From NCBI RefSeq assembly GCF_900197685.1, contig NZ_FZMF01000002.1, positions 62,001 to 126,000 of the forward strand: 64,000 nt of DNA. The letters are read 5' to 3'. The notes beneath the pieces are model-generated. The model did not search any database. It was not told the DNA's origin and saw only the letters and a program-made list of their open reading frames with translations. Positions within the stretch are counted from its first letter, which is position 1; each line of letters begins with the position of its first letter. This DNA is from Helicobacter baculiformis. Lineage in GTDB: Bacteria > Campylobacterota > Campylobacteria > Campylobacterales > Helicobacteraceae. Shown here one piece after another: positions 1-8,884 of the stretch. The translations under genes were made by a program, and so were the position numbers.

Positions 1-400
1 CAGCGTGCAGACGGCGATCTATGTCTTTGAAGTGGGCACACCTCACTCTGAAGATAAATTAGTGAAATTCATCGACTTTAGCAACGATGGCTACACCCGC
101 GCGGCGCGCAAAAAGGCAAGAGCTAGCACAAATTTACGCGACACCGACCACGCTAAGGAGCGTTACGCTGAGCTTGTTGCCCTTGCGCTAGGTAAAAAGC
201 GCGCAACCAACTTTTATAAAGATCACTACATAGAGGACACCATCAATTTAAAGGGCAAGGACTGGACCTATGCCCAGCACCAAAAAATCGACACCATGCC
301 CCAAATGGGGAATTTTAAAGGGAGCGTAGCGGAGTTTCTAGCCTATGAAGTGTCCTTAGTGCTCAAAGGCACGGAGGGAAAGCCCCTAACCCACGCCTAA
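1..400 (+). CDS. Type I-like N6-adenine DNA methylase (HsdM-like), C-terminal end, partial
   Basis: The frame is open from the left edge, so this is the 3' end of a gene that starts outside the window. The remaining ~130 residues carry segments (IYVFEVGTPHSE, VKFIDFSNDGY, then a basic region) that resemble the region downstream of the catalytic motif in HsdM-type N6-adenine methylases. The catalytic NPPY motif itself would lie outside. The next gene looks like a specificity subunit, which supports a methylase/specificity pair (type I or BcgI-like). Assignment rests on resemblance and context, not on visible catalytic residues. Confidence 0.55.
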   Translation, partial: SVQTAIYVFEVGTPHSEDKLVKFIDFSNDGYTRAARKKARASTNLRDTDHAKERYAELVALALGKKRATNFYKDHYIEDTINLKGKDWTYAQHQKIDTMPQMGNFKGSVAEFLAYEVSLVLKGTEGKPLTHA

Positions 401-414
401 AAAGCTACCAAGCT

Positions 415-1185
415 TTGCAAGCTTTAGAGTGGCGTGGGGTGCAGTTAAGGGGGATTTTTGAGGTGCGCTCTAGCTGTAAGATTTTTCATGCCAACACTTT
501 AGATATTGAAGAGAAGCCCAAAGAGTATTTTTACCCTTATGTGGTGCGGAGTGCGCGCAACAACGGCATTAGGGGCTTTATCAAACAAGATGAAGTCTTT
601 CTAAACCCGGGCAATACTTTAAGTTTTGCGATGGACACTTTTAGCGTGTTTTACCAAGAAAGACCCTATTTTACGGGGAATAACCTTAAGATTCTTGTGC
701 CTAAATTCTCTCTTAACAGGCATAACGGGCTTTTTGTCGCTATCGCTTTACAAAAGTCGGTCGCCCATTTAAGTTGGGGCACTAATTGCACAATTAGCGA
801 TATGGAAAAGCTGCGCTTTTCTTTGCCCCACACCCCCAATGGGGAAATTGCTTTTGAGGCAATGGAAGCCTTTATAAAGGAACTTCAAGCGTATCTAAAA
901 GTAACAGGATTAGAGGACACCAAGCTAACCCCAGAAGAAACACATGCCTTTGAAGTCCTTGAAAATTACTTTAGGCGTTCGCGGGGAGGGGAGGGGGCGT
1001 GTTGGAGAAGCTTTGGGGTACAAATACAGACCAAGCCGCAGACTTTTTACCACGCCATCTATGCAAGGGGGGTGGCCGGGGTGGTGCGCGCTAAGGGGGT
1101 AGTGCTAGATGTCTATGCCTTGTTTGAAAGAGACATGGAGGCTGTGGCTAGGATTGTACAAGACACACTAGAAATGCCTGTTTGA
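415..1185 (+). CDS. Restriction-modification specificity subunit (HsdS-like), short
   Basis: 256 aa from a TTG start. The first ~150 residues resemble a target-recognition domain: an LRGIFEVRSSCKIFHAN start, then YPYVVRSARNNGIRGF, NPGNTLSFAMDTF and YFTGNNLKIL, a pattern familiar from HsdS and BcgI-B type subunits. A helical spacer-like segment follows around residues 150-190. Typical HsdS proteins of ~400 aa carry two recognition domains, so this is a half-size or one-domain subunit; the last ~70 residues are not recognised. No ATG exists upstream: the frame opens after a stop at 346-348 inside the methylase gene, so the start is uncertain and a past fusion with the methylase is possible. Confidence 0.55.
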   Translation: MQALEWRGVQLRGIFEVRSSCKIFHANTLDIEEKPKEYFYPYVVRSARNNGIRGFIKQDEVFLNPGNTLSFAMDTFSVFYQERPYFTGNNLKILVPKFSLNRHNGLFVAIALQKSVAHLSWGTNCTISDMEKLRFSLPHTPNGEIAFEAMEAFIKELQAYLKVTGLEDTKLTPEETHAFEVLENYFRRSRGGEGACWRSFGVQIQTKPQTFYHAIYARGVAGVVRAKGVVLDVYALFERDMEAVARIVQDTLEMPV

Positions 1186-1348
1186 ACACAAGAAAGATTT
1201 GCGCCTCTCTTTATGTATGCAAGAAGATAGCATGTAAGCAAAAACTAAAGAGCTTGTGAGGACATTTTATAGCAAATGCACTTGGACAAAGAGAATGAGC
1301 ATCGCTCGGTTGTGGGGGGAATACCGTGCACACTAGAGATCGTATGCC

Positions 1349-1963
1349 TCATTTATCTATCTTGGGATCTTTGATCGCCCCTCTTTTAATTTTCTTCTCC
1401 CTTAATTGGGCGTTTTGTAAAAGGCGGGCGTGGGTGTCTTTAGCCTCACTGGGCCAATCCTTGCCCTGCTCTTGGACATTCCACTCAGGGTAACACCCCA
1501 TCACTTTTTGGTAATCTAATAGACACGCATTTTCTAAAAATTTATAGCTAAGAGAAGGCTCAGGCACTTCGTGTAGCCCCAATAAACCTTTAACATGCGC
1601 CTTAAAATTATCTTGATAAATCATGTAAAATTCTATCTTTTTGCCCGATAAAATGGTGTGGTAGAGAAAATACCAAATCCCAAAACTGCGGATGCTCGGT
1701 CTCCCTTTCACACCCCCATCTCTATAAATTTCTAGGGTGTTTTTAATCCCCCCTTGTGCTTGAGAGCCCCCGATCTTTTTAATCATCCCATCCACAACAA
1801 TTAAATACACCCGGGTGATATTTTTACTCAAAATGTTTTGGGGTAGGGGATTGTGGTCTTCATCTCTCAATTCTTTAAGATAATTGAAGTTAAGTTTTGT
1901 ACTACCGGGCACAAACTCCACATCTGCGATTTTAAAGGCTGTTTTGACTTCTAAAATGCGCAT
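1349..1963 (-). CDS. Probable type II restriction endonuclease, GIY-YIG-like
   Basis: 204 aa. The start is placed at ATG 1963 because AAGGAG, inside the last codons of the upstream methylase, lies 5 nt before it; a GTG at 1969 is the alternative. Residues ~45-70 read ITRVYLIVVDGMIKKIGGS, which resembles the VYVF...GKIFKIGHS core of GIY-YIG nucleases such as Hpy188I; an Arg-containing helix (PSIRSFGIWYFLYH) and IEFYMIY follow in the expected order. It sits 2 bp after a methylase on the same strand, the usual layout of a type II restriction-modification pair. The nuclease fold is inferred from pattern; the recognition site is unknown. Confidence 0.55.
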   Translation of the reverse strand: MRILEVKTAFKIADVEFVPGSTKLNFNYLKELRDEDHNPLPQNILSKNITRVYLIVVDGMIKKIGGSQAQGGIKNTLEIYRDGGVKGRPSIRSFGIWYFLYHTILSGKKIEFYMIYQDNFKAHVKGLLGLHEVPEPSLSYKFLENACLLDYQKVMGCYPEWNVQEQGKDWPSEAKDTHARLLQNAQLREKKIKRGAIKDPKIDK

Positions 1964-1965
1964 TT

Positions 1966-2877
1966 TCACTCCTTAATAATTAAAAGTTCATGAGACTTTT
2001 TCACATACCCCACATCGCCCCGCTCTAAGCGGTTTTTGCCCATTCTGGTTTCTCCCTGCCCCATCGTGTATTGCCATGCCAATTCAACAATGTTAAAATC
2101 TTGATACGCCTCCCGTACAAAGGCGCAATCATTATAACTCAAAATAAAGGGTCCGGGGCGTGTTTTTAAGATTTGGGCTAATTCTTCATGGGCAAAACCA
2201 TTATGGTGTATGGGAAAATTGCGCATGGGATAAATCCCTTTAAACATCTTAGAATCTCCCTCTAAAAAGTAAGGTGGGTCTAAATAGGCAAAGTCATTAG
2301 GGTAGGCTAAAAGCACTTCTTTAAAGTCTGCACATTGCACGCTTAAAGTGGGGGCATCAAAGTTTTTTAACTTAGCTAGGGCGTTATGGTAGCGTTTTTC
2401 ATCGGTATAAATCTTGCTCATCCAGCCCAAAAACCCGGGGCCATAACTCAAGTTGAAGTTAAAATAATAATCCCGCGCTAGAATGAGCGGGTCTAATACG
2501 CGCTCTTTTTGATAATGCGCTTTGAGCTCGGCTTTAATGGTGTTATAAGTGTCTTGCGTGGGTTTTAGTGCAAGCAGGGCTTCATAAAGACGCGCTTTAT
2601 CTTTTAAGAGCACCTGCCAAAAATTCACCAAAATATCAAAAATGTCAAAAGCCAACACCTCTAAGCCCAGTTCTCTAGCACAGGCGATTTCCACACTCCC
2701 TCCGCCCATAAAAGGGCTAATAACCCTTGTGAGGCGAGCGGGCATGTGTTCTAAGATAAAGCCCACCGCCAAAGATTTACCCCCGCCATAGCGCAAAGGG
2801 CTTTTAGTGTAGCGTTTGTAGCGCAACTTTTGGGAACGCAGATTTTCTAAGAAAAGAGATTTTTTGACTGAATACAT
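1966..2877 (-). CDS. D12-class (Dam-like) N6-adenine DNA methyltransferase
   Basis: 303 aa. Residues ~27-45 (SPLRYGGGKS) and ~53-60 (PFMGGGS) are the AdoMet-binding motifs of the alpha-class D12 methylases, and YLDPPYF (about residue 195) is the catalytic DPPY motif, in alpha-class order. A Tyr/Phe-rich central region (YYFNFNLSYGPG) fits the target-recognition domain. The stop lies 2 bp before the start of the candidate endonuclease. The pair lies 46 bp downstream of groEL on the same strand, so it may be read from the groESL promoter. The class is clear; specificity cannot be read from sequence. Confidence 0.85.
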   Translation of the reverse strand: MYSVKKSLFLENLRSQKLRYKRYTKSPLRYGGGKSLAVGFILEHMPARLTRVISPFMGGGSVEIACARELGLEVLAFDIFDILVNFWQVLLKDKARLYEALLALKPTQDTYNTIKAELKAHYQKERVLDPLILARDYYFNFNLSYGPGFLGWMSKIYTDEKRYHNALAKLKNFDAPTLSVQCADFKEVLLAYPNDFAYLDPPYFLEGDSKMFKGIYPMRNFPIHHNGFAHEELAQILKTRPGPFILSYNDCAFVREAYQDFNIVELAWQYTMGQGETRMGKNRLERGDVGYVKKSHELLIIKE

Positions 2878-2923
2878 AGCAGAAATTCCCCCTCCTTGCC
2901 CCCTCCAAAAAGCAAAGGCAAGG

Positions 2924-4570
2924 CTACATCATACCGCCCATGCCACCCATACCGCCCATGCCACCCATATCAGGCATAGCAGGAGCAGGCTTGTCTTCTT
3001 TAACTTCGTGCACAGTGGCTTCTGTGGTTAAGAGCAAGCTAGAGACAGACACCGCATTTTGCAAAGCAATGCGCGCTACTTTGAGGGGGTCAATGATGCC
3101 CGCTTTAAACATATCCACATATTCGCCATTGCTCGCGTTGAAACCAAAATGGGCTTCTTTGTGCTTTTCTACCTCATTGACCACCACACCGCGATCGTAA
3201 CCCGCATTGGCCGCAATTTGGGCTAGAGGAGCTTTAATGGCGCGTTTGATGATTTCATAGCCCACTTTTTCATCTTCGTGCAATTCTAAATGCACTTTTT
3301 GGGCGGCACGGATGAGAGCCGCGCCCCCACCAATCACAATGCCCTCTTCTACGGCGGCTTTGGTGGCAGAAAGCGCGTCATCTACGCGATCTTTCTTTTC
3401 TTTCATTTCCACTTCAGAAGCCGCACCCACTTTAATCACCGCCACGCCACCGCTGAGTTTTGCCAAGCGTTCTTGAAGTTTTTCTTTATCGTAATCGCTG
3501 GTGGTGGATTCAATTTGGGTTTTGATTTGGGCGATGCGATCTTTAACGGCATGCGCTTGACCCTTGCCATCCACGATGGTGGTGTTGTCTTTGTCAATCA
3601 CAATGCGCGCCGCCACGCCTAGATCGCTCACATCGGCGTTTTCTAGGGTTTTGCCTAGCTCTTCAGAGATCACTTGCCCGCCTGTAAGGATTGCGATGTC
3701 TTTGAGCATTTCTTTACGGCGATCGCCAAAGCCGGGGGCTTTGACCGCTGCCACATTGAGTACACCCCTAAGTTTATTGACCACTAGAGTTGTGAGCGCT
3801 TCGCCCTCAATGTCTTCAGCGATGATCAAAAGGGGTTTGCCCTCTTTCATGGTGCGCTCCAACAAGGGCAAAATGTCTTTCATGCTAGAGATTTTCTTAT
3901 CTGTGAGCAAAATGTAAGCGTTTTCTAGCTGGGTGGTCATTTTTTCGGCGTTGGTAACAAAGTAGGGAGAAAGATAGCCACGATCAAATTGCATGCCCTC
4001 CACCACATCTAGTTCATCTTCAATTCCCTTAGCTTCTTCAACGGTGATCACGCCGTCTTTGCCCACTTTTTCCATCGCATCGGCGATTAATTTGCCGATT
4101 TTTTCATCGGAGTTAGCCGAAATGGTCGCAACTTGGGTGATTTCTTCTTTGCCACCCACTTTTTTGCTAGATTTTTTCAGCTCAGCAATGATGGCTTCGC
4201 TGGCTTTATCCATCCCGCGTTTGACTTCAATAGGGTTAGCCCCAGCGGTAATGTTGCGCAAACCTTCTTTAAAAATGCTGTAAGCTAAAACGGTGGCGGT
4301 GGTGGTGCCATCCCCAGCCGCATCGGCAGTTTTGCTCGCCACTTCTTTAACCAGTTGCGCGCCCATGTTGGCTACAGGGCAGGCGAGCTCAATTTCTTTA
4401 GCCACGCTCACGCCGTCTTTGGTAATGCTAGGCGCGCCATAGCTTTTTTGAATGAGCACATTGCGCCCGCGAGGTCCCATGGTAACCTTAACCGCGTCAT
4501 TGAGTTGTTTCACACCTTCAAAAAGTTTATTGCGTGCGTTGTCTGAAAATTTGATCTCTTTAGTTGCCAT
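2924..4570 (-). CDS. groEL: 60 kDa chaperonin GroEL
   Basis: 548 aa, full length for the family. It forms the ATP-driven folding chamber with GroES. Visible landmarks: [11 protein letters not shown] near residue 35, [10 protein letters not shown] at ~87 (ATP-binding site), the substrate-binding apical region with [10 protein letters not shown], the hinge GGGAALIRA at ~413, and the C-terminal GGM repeat ([13 protein letters not shown]). It is the second gene of groES-groEL, 61 bp downstream of groES, under the CIRCE-like promoter before groES. ATG at 4568-4570 has an AAAGGA-type ribosome site. In H. pylori the groES-groEL-dnaG order is the same. Confidence 0.98.
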   Translation of the reverse strand: MATKEIKFSDNARNKLFEGVKQLNDAVKVTMGPRGRNVLIQKSYGAPSITKDGVSVAKEIELACPVANMGAQLVKEVASKTADAAGDGTTTATVLAYSIFKEGLRNITAGANPIEVKRGMDKASEAIIAELKKSSKKVGGKEEITQVATISANSDEKIGKLIADAMEKVGKDGVITVEEAKGIEDELDVVEGMQFDRGYLSPYFVTNAEKMTTQLENAYILLTDKKISSMKDILPLLERTMKEGKPLLIIAEDIEGEALTTLVVNKLRGVLNVAAVKAPGFGDRRKEMLKDIAILTGGQVISEELGKTLENADVSDLGVAARIVIDKDNTTIVDGKGQAHAVKDRIAQIKTQIESTTSDYDKEKLQERLAKLSGGVAVIKVGAASEVEMKEKKDRVDDALSATKAAVEEGIVIGGGAALIRAAQKVHLELHEDEKVGYEIIKRAIKAPLAQIAANAGYDRGVVVNEVEKHKEAHFGFNASNGEYVDMFKAGIIDPLKVARIALQNAVSVSSLLLTTEATVHEVKEDKPAPAMPDMGGMGGMGGMGGMM

Positions 4571-4631
4571 TGTTTGTCCTTTTTTTGTTGTATGAATGGG
4601 AGGGGCGCGCTAAAACGCCCCAAAGTCTAGC

Positions 4632-4976
4632 TTAGTGGCTATGACAGCAGTCGCCCTCGTGTTTGTGATCGCCTTTTTTATGCCCGTGCTCATGCCCATG
4701 GCAGCAAGAATCCACCACGCCTAGCACATCCTCAAGCTCTAAAACCATAAATTCTTTCCCGCCTAGTACGATTTCTGTGCCTTTGTACTTGCCAAACGCC
4801 ACCACATCGCCCTCTTTAAGGCATTTGCACCCTTCACTGATTTTGTGGCTGACGGCTTTGACCACGCCCATTTGGGGTTTTTCTTTGGCGTTATCAGGGA
4901 TGATAATCCCAGAAGCGGTTTTCTTTTCTTCTTCTAGTCTTTCAACTAGCACTCTTTCACCTAATGGTTTAAACAT
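4632..4976 (-). CDS. groES: 10 kDa co-chaperonin GroES with metal-binding C-terminal tail
   Basis: 114 aa. The start is ATG 4976, preceded by CTAAAGGAGATACA; a longer reading frame upstream to 5024 runs through the operator and is not used. The GroES barrel ([13 protein letters not shown], mobile loop, [18 protein letters not shown]) occupies the first ~90 residues. A His/Cys-rich tail ([18 protein letters not shown]...CCHSH) follows, a hallmark of Helicobacter GroES (HspA), known to bind nickel and linked to urease and hydrogenase maturation. First gene of the groESL operon, divergent from dnaG. Confidence 0.97.
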   Translation of the reverse strand: MFKPLGERVLVERLEEEKKTASGIIIPDNAKEKPQMGVVKAVSHKISEGCKCLKEGDVVAFGKYKGTEIVLGGKEFMVLELEDVLGVVDSCCHGHEHGHKKGDHKHEGDCCHSH

Positions 4977-4998
4977 TGTATCTCCTTTAGCACAAAAA

Positions 4999-5024
4999 TT
5001 AGCACTTAAAAATTTAAGTGCCAA
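4999..5024 (-). promoter_or_regulatory. CIRCE-like HrcA operator
   Basis: TTAGCACTT, 8 nt, AAGTGCCAA: an inverted repeat with one mismatched pair, close to the consensus TTAGCACTC-N9-GAGTGCTAA but with a spacer of 8 rather than 9. It begins directly downstream of the groES -10 box and ends 22 bp before the ATG, the position expected for HrcA repression of groESL. Confidence 0.8.
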
Positions 5025-5053
5025 ATAATAACAAAAATTCTAGGATAAGTCAA
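5025..5053 (-). promoter_or_regulatory. groESL promoter (vegetative sigma)
   Basis: On the minus strand TTGACT (5053-5048), a 17-nt spacer and TATTAT (5030-5025), immediately upstream of the CIRCE-like element. Spacing and hexamers fit the housekeeping sigma factor. Confidence 0.75.
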
Positions 5054-5142
5054 GGCTTATTTTAAAATTAAAATATTTTACTTAACAAACTTTATATAAA
5101 TAGACTAATATTATCTATAAAGTAGAGTATAAATAATCTTTT

Positions 5143-5171
5143 TTGACAAATAAGCCTATCTTGGCTACTAT
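5143..5171 (+). promoter_or_regulatory. dnaG promoter, predicted leaderless
   Basis: TTGACA (5143-5148), 17-nt spacer, TACTAT (5166-5171). Only GCGCCC separates the -10 box from the dnaG ATG at 5178, so transcription should start on or next to the A of the start codon. No Shine-Dalgarno sequence is present. Confidence 0.7.
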
Positions 5172-5177
5172 GCGCCC

Positions 5178-6851
5178 ATGATCACCCAAGAATCTCTAGA
5201 TCAACTCAAACAAGTCGCCGACATTGTGGCGGTGGTGCAAACCTACCTAGAACTCAAAAAAGCGGGGAATCTCTATGTGGCGATCTGCCCCTTTCATGAT
5301 GAAAAGACCCCTAGTTTTACCCTCAACCCTGTGCGCAATAGCTTTAAGTGCTTTGGTTGTGGCAAGGCGGGCAATGCGATCACCTTTGTGATGGAGTATG
5401 AAAAACTAGACTTTGTAGAAGCGACCCAAAAACTCGCCAACATGTTTTCTGTTGCCCTAGAATACACCACCGCCCAACCCCAACCCGCCCAAGAGTTAGA
5501 CCTCTTAGAAGAGATCACGCGTTGCTATCAAAATTTGTTAGAGCACCACAAAGAAGCCCAAGATTATTTAGCCAGCCGGGGCGTGCAGGCTAAAAGCATA
5601 CAGGAGTTTCGCTTGGGCTTTTGCTTGGGTCCTAGGGTGTTAGAGTTTATCCAACGCCGCAGGTTAGACAAACAAGCCCTTTTAGACTTGGGAGTCTTGG
5701 GGCAAGATGAGAGGGGTAAAATCTATGCGCGTTTTTCTAATCGCCTCATCTTCCCCATCCACAACCCCAATGGTAAGATTGTGGGCTTTGGGGGGCGGGT
5801 GTTGCAAGAAAACTCCCAAATGGCTAAATACGTTAACTCCCCACAAAGTCGCCTCTTTAATAAATCTAAATTGCTCTATGGCTATTTTCAAGGGCGCCAA
5901 CACATCGCTAAGAGTCAACAACTCATCTTGACAGAGGGGTATTTAGATGTGATCTTGCTCCATCAAGTGGGTTTTAATAATGCTGTTGCCACTCTAGGCA
6001 CGGCTTTAACCGAACAACATTTACCCTTGCTAGAGCGCTTTGATCCTGATGTGGTGGTAAGCTATGATGGGGATAAGGCGGGCAGAGCAGCCGCATTTAA
6101 AGGTGCACGGATGCTTGCTACGGCTAATAGGCGCGGGGGAGTTGTGCTTTTTAAAGAGGGATCAGATCCTGCAGAGTTGATTGCTCAAGGCAAGGATGAA
6201 GCGATGCGCACGCTTCTAGCAAACCCAACGCGTTTTGTTGCTTATGTGATTCGTACCATGTGTGCAAGGGCCAATCTGCACGACCCTCTATCCAAACAGC
6301 AGATCTTGCAAGAAGTGCTTGAATTTTTGCATACCTTGCCCCCTCTGCTACAGAAAGATTATCAAGGGATGGTTGCACATCTTTTAGATATCTCCCCTGC
6401 CTTTGTACGCCTGCAAGCTCATAAAGAGTCGCATTGTTTTCGCCACATTACTCCACAGCATTCTATGCCACGCTACATCCAAGAAGCTCTGTTGCTCAAA
6501 TATCTCTTAAACGATGTGTCTTTGCTAGCCCGCGCGCGTCCTTTTTTAGAAATAACCCTCTTTGAGAATTTGGCTAGCGAGCTAAGTGCTTTACTTGCAG
6601 GTAAATTTGATGATCCGCGATTGGTCAAGATTCGTTTAGACACAAGTTTACCCGTACGTGAAAATGGATTTAGGGGGGAATTGGTAGAATTTCTTAAAAT
6701 GCGCTATCAGGAGCAACAACGCCAAGTTGAAACTTTATATCAAAACCTGAGTCCCGAACAGCGCTTAGAAATGCTGATGGATTTGCGCATTAAAGCTATA
6801 CAACTAGAACAAAAAAAAGGAGATTTTTATGAAAGCCTTAGCCTTATTTAG
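5178..6851 (+). CDS. dnaG: DNA primase DnaG
   Basis: 557 aa, normal size. It synthesises RNA primers at the replication fork. The N-terminal zinc-binding domain shows C37-x2-H40 and C58-x2-C61 (CPFH...CFGC), followed by the RNA-polymerase core and TOPRIM motifs ILTEGYLDV (~250) and VVSYDGDKAG (~290). The C-terminal helicase-binding part is less conserved, as usual. The gene diverges from groES and overlaps the next gene by 23 bp. Its ATG directly follows the -10 box, so translation is probably leaderless. The order groES-dnaG matches H. pylori. Confidence 0.97.
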   Translation: MITQESLDQLKQVADIVAVVQTYLELKKAGNLYVAICPFHDEKTPSFTLNPVRNSFKCFGCGKAGNAITFVMEYEKLDFVEATQKLANMFSVALEYTTAQPQPAQELDLLEEITRCYQNLLEHHKEAQDYLASRGVQAKSIQEFRLGFCLGPRVLEFIQRRRLDKQALLDLGVLGQDERGKIYARFSNRLIFPIHNPNGKIVGFGGRVLQENSQMAKYVNSPQSRLFNKSKLLYGYFQGRQHIAKSQQLILTEGYLDVILLHQVGFNNAVATLGTALTEQHLPLLERFDPDVVVSYDGDKAGRAAAFKGARMLATANRRGGVVLFKEGSDPAELIAQGKDEAMRTLLANPTRFVAYVIRTMCARANLHDPLSKQQILQEVLEFLHTLPPLLQKDYQGMVAHLLDISPAFVRLQAHKESHCFRHITPQHSMPRYIQEALLLKYLLNDVSLLARARPFLEITLFENLASELSALLAGKFDDPRLVKIRLDTSLPVRENGFRGELVEFLKMRYQEQQRQVETLYQNLSPEQRLEMLMDLRIKAIQLEQKKGDFYESLSLI

Positions 6852-7887
6852 CGGAGGGTTAGATAGCTTATTATCCATGCACCTTGTGGCCTCACAGGGC
6901 ATTGAGGTGATCGCCTTGCATTTTAATATTGGATTTGGGGGCAATAAGGATAAACGCGATTACTTGCAAAAAGCGAGTGCACAAGTGGGTGCACAATTAT
7001 TATTGTGCGACATTCAAGAACAATTTTTTGATCAAGTACTCTTTGCGCCTAAATACGGCTATGGTAAATACTTTAACCCTTGCATTGATTGCCATGCTAA
7101 TATGTTTAGGCAGGCCTTCTACAAACTCTTAGAGTTACAGGCAGATTTTGTGATCAGCGGGGAGGTGTTAGGGCAACGCCCTAAAAGCCAACGCAAAGAA
7201 GCTTTAGGACAGGTGCAACAACTCGTGCGTAGTTTTGGGCAAGAAAGTTGCTTTGATAGCTTGCTGGATCGTCAGGGCAATAACCCCAATAAGCCTCAAT
7301 TTTTAGATCAACTCTTGCTAAGACCTATGAGTGCCCAACTGCTAGAGCCTAGCTTTATGGAAAAGCAGGGTTGGGTGGATCGCACGCGGTTGTGGGATGT
7401 GCAGGGGCGTAGCCGAGTGCGCCAACTAGCTAAGATCAAAGAACTTGGGCTAGAGCATTATGAAAATCCTAGTGGGGGGTGTCTGCTCACAGATTTAAGT
7501 GTGAGTCAAAAGCTGAAAGATTTACAAGCCCATCGCCAAAGTACTCAACAAACAATGGTGGTACAAGACAATGTGATCGTAAAAGTAGGGCGTTACATGG
7601 TGGTGGGGGGGGCGCGTTGTGTGGTGGCGCGCAATGAGTTAGAGAATACCAAGCTAGATATTAACCATCCATTAATGGATCGCATCGAATTACTAGATTG
7701 CAAAGGTCCTTTAGGGCTTGTTGAAAAGCATGCTAGCGCACAAGAAAAAAGTTTGGCTGCGCAAATTGTGCTCGGTTATGGCAAAAGTCAACTTGATACG
7801 CTTTATCGTGTACAGGTGGGCGATGTGGTGTTACACTTAAATCCCATGCACAGAGAAGAGGCTCAAAAATATCTCTTCATGAGCTGA
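6829..7887 (+). CDS. PP-loop ATPase of the MnmA/ThiI-like tRNA-thiolation group
   Basis: 352 aa; ATG 6829 follows AAGGAGATTTTT and overlaps the end of dnaG, suggesting translational coupling. The PP-loop FSGGLDSLL lies at residues 7-15, the signature of enzymes that adenylate tRNA or related substrates. CIDCH (~residue 87) and GGCLLTD (~220) give paired cysteines of the kind used in sulfur transfer. The family is conserved beside dnaG in Helicobacter; its exact substrate is not known to me, and it is not a canonical MnmA. A run of eight G (7605-7612) lies inside the reading frame. Confidence 0.7.
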   Translation: MKALALFSGGLDSLLSMHLVASQGIEVIALHFNIGFGGNKDKRDYLQKASAQVGAQLLLCDIQEQFFDQVLFAPKYGYGKYFNPCIDCHANMFRQAFYKLLELQADFVISGEVLGQRPKSQRKEALGQVQQLVRSFGQESCFDSLLDRQGNNPNKPQFLDQLLLRPMSAQLLEPSFMEKQGWVDRTRLWDVQGRSRVRQLAKIKELGLEHYENPSGGCLLTDLSVSQKLKDLQAHRQSTQQTMVVQDNVIVKVGRYMVVGGARCVVARNELENTKLDINHPLMDRIELLDCKGPLGLVEKHASAQEKSLAAQIVLGYGKSQLDTLYRVQVGDVVLHLNPMHREEAQKYLFMS

Positions 7888-7894
7888 GAGTGTG

Positions 7895-7900
7895 TATAAT
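7895..7900 (+). promoter_or_regulatory. -10 box upstream of the conserved 281-aa gene
   Basis: A perfect TATAAT, with a GAGGAG ribosome site 8 bp downstream and ATG at 7921. No clear -35 hexamer, which is common for Helicobacter promoters. Confidence 0.5.
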
Positions 7901-7920
7901 GGCACGATGAGGAGCTAGTG

Positions 7921-8766
7921 ATGGAAAAATTTATTGGATTAGGGGTCGTGGGTAATTTTGCAAAACACTTAGAACAAGCAGGTGAAATCCATACTTTCAT
8001 CAATATGAAACACATCGAAAAAGACGCGCCTAAGGGGCTTTTTCCTTTTTATCTTCCCCATGATAGCGGGTATTTGGGACGTTATTGTATTGATAACCAG
8101 TATATCATTGTACCTGATGTGCCTGATTTACATGTGCAGGCTGAACCAGAGATTGCCTTAGAATGCGAAATTCTCTACAATAAGGAAGGTTTTGTAGAAG
8201 ATATTGTGCCCAGCCACTTTATGGCATTTAATGACACTTCTATCCGCAATTTACAAGCAGAAAAACTTTCAGAAAAGAAAAACTTTTCTAAGGGGTCTAA
8301 GGGCATGGGCGAGAAATTGCTCATCGATCGCTTTGTCTATGGGGGGGTGTGCAATGATTATTCCATCGCCTCTTTTCTCACGAGGGAGGGCACGACCCAT
8401 GTTTATGGAGAAAACTCCAAGTTGGTTAAATACGAGTACTTTTATGACAAACTCTTAAGCTGGATTGTAGAAATGCTCAACACCCAAAAAAATGAGGGGA
8501 GTTTAGAAGATTTGCACCACCTCTTGAAAGAGCAGCACCTTGTACAGCAGTGTATCATCACTATCGGGGCAACCCCCTACATGCCCTTTGCTCAAGAGAA
8601 TTTCTTGCAAAAAGGCGACGTGGTGACCATCATTGCCTATAATCACCGCCGTTACAGCTTTGAAAAAATTTTTGAAGTCGTTTCCACCCAACAGCTTGGC
8701 AAAACGCGTCTTAAAGCGGTGTCTTATGTCCAACAGGAGGTTGTTTTAGAGGGCGATTTACGCTAA
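7921..8766 (+). CDS. Conserved protein of unknown function (DUF5718-like)
   Basis: 281 aa from ATG 7921, chosen over an in-frame GTG at 7918 because GAGGAG then has a 6-nt spacing. No signal peptide or membrane helix is visible, so it is probably cytosolic. Landmarks are IGLGVVGNFAKHLEQAGE at the N terminus, EPEIALECEILY (~80) and KGSKGMGEKLLIDRF (~125). The acidic EPEIALECE segment is reminiscent of the metal-binding region of fumarylacetoacetase-type hydrolases, but this is only a hint. It follows dnaG and the PP-loop gene, as in H. pylori. A run of seven G occurs at 8341-8347. Function unassigned. Confidence 0.6.
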   Translation: MEKFIGLGVVGNFAKHLEQAGEIHTFINMKHIEKDAPKGLFPFYLPHDSGYLGRYCIDNQYIIVPDVPDLHVQAEPEIALECEILYNKEGFVEDIVPSHFMAFNDTSIRNLQAEKLSEKKNFSKGSKGMGEKLLIDRFVYGGVCNDYSIASFLTREGTTHVYGENSKLVKYEYFYDKLLSWIVEMLNTQKNEGSLEDLHHLLKEQHLVQQCIITIGATPYMPFAQENFLQKGDVVTIIAYNHRRYSFEKIFEVVSTQQLGKTRLKAVSYVQQEVVLEGDLR

Positions 8767-8802
8767 CCTTATAGGAATTATTTTTTTAATTACATATGTA
8801 AT

Positions 8803-8833
8803 ACTCTTTGAGACTTCTTATTAAGAGTTTTTT
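8803..8833 (+). terminator. AT-rich rho-independent terminator
   Basis: ACTCTT (8803-8808), a 14-nt loop, AAGAGT (8823-8828), then a T run. Located 37 bp after the stop of the preceding plus-strand gene. The stem is short and AT-rich, so strength is uncertain. Confidence 0.4.
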
Positions 8834-8884
8834 AAATCACTTTTTATTAAAAATAAGATGAAATTTTATAAACAGAGGGCAAAT

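Noticed and set aside
2940-4546. Several long open frames on the plus strand opposite groEL
   Set aside because: They are antisense shadows of a highly conserved, codon-biased gene; none has a ribosome site or a recognisable product.
4977-5024. N-terminal extension of GroES
   Set aside because: It would be translated from the CIRCE-like operator and has no ribosome site; ATG 4976 has a strong one.
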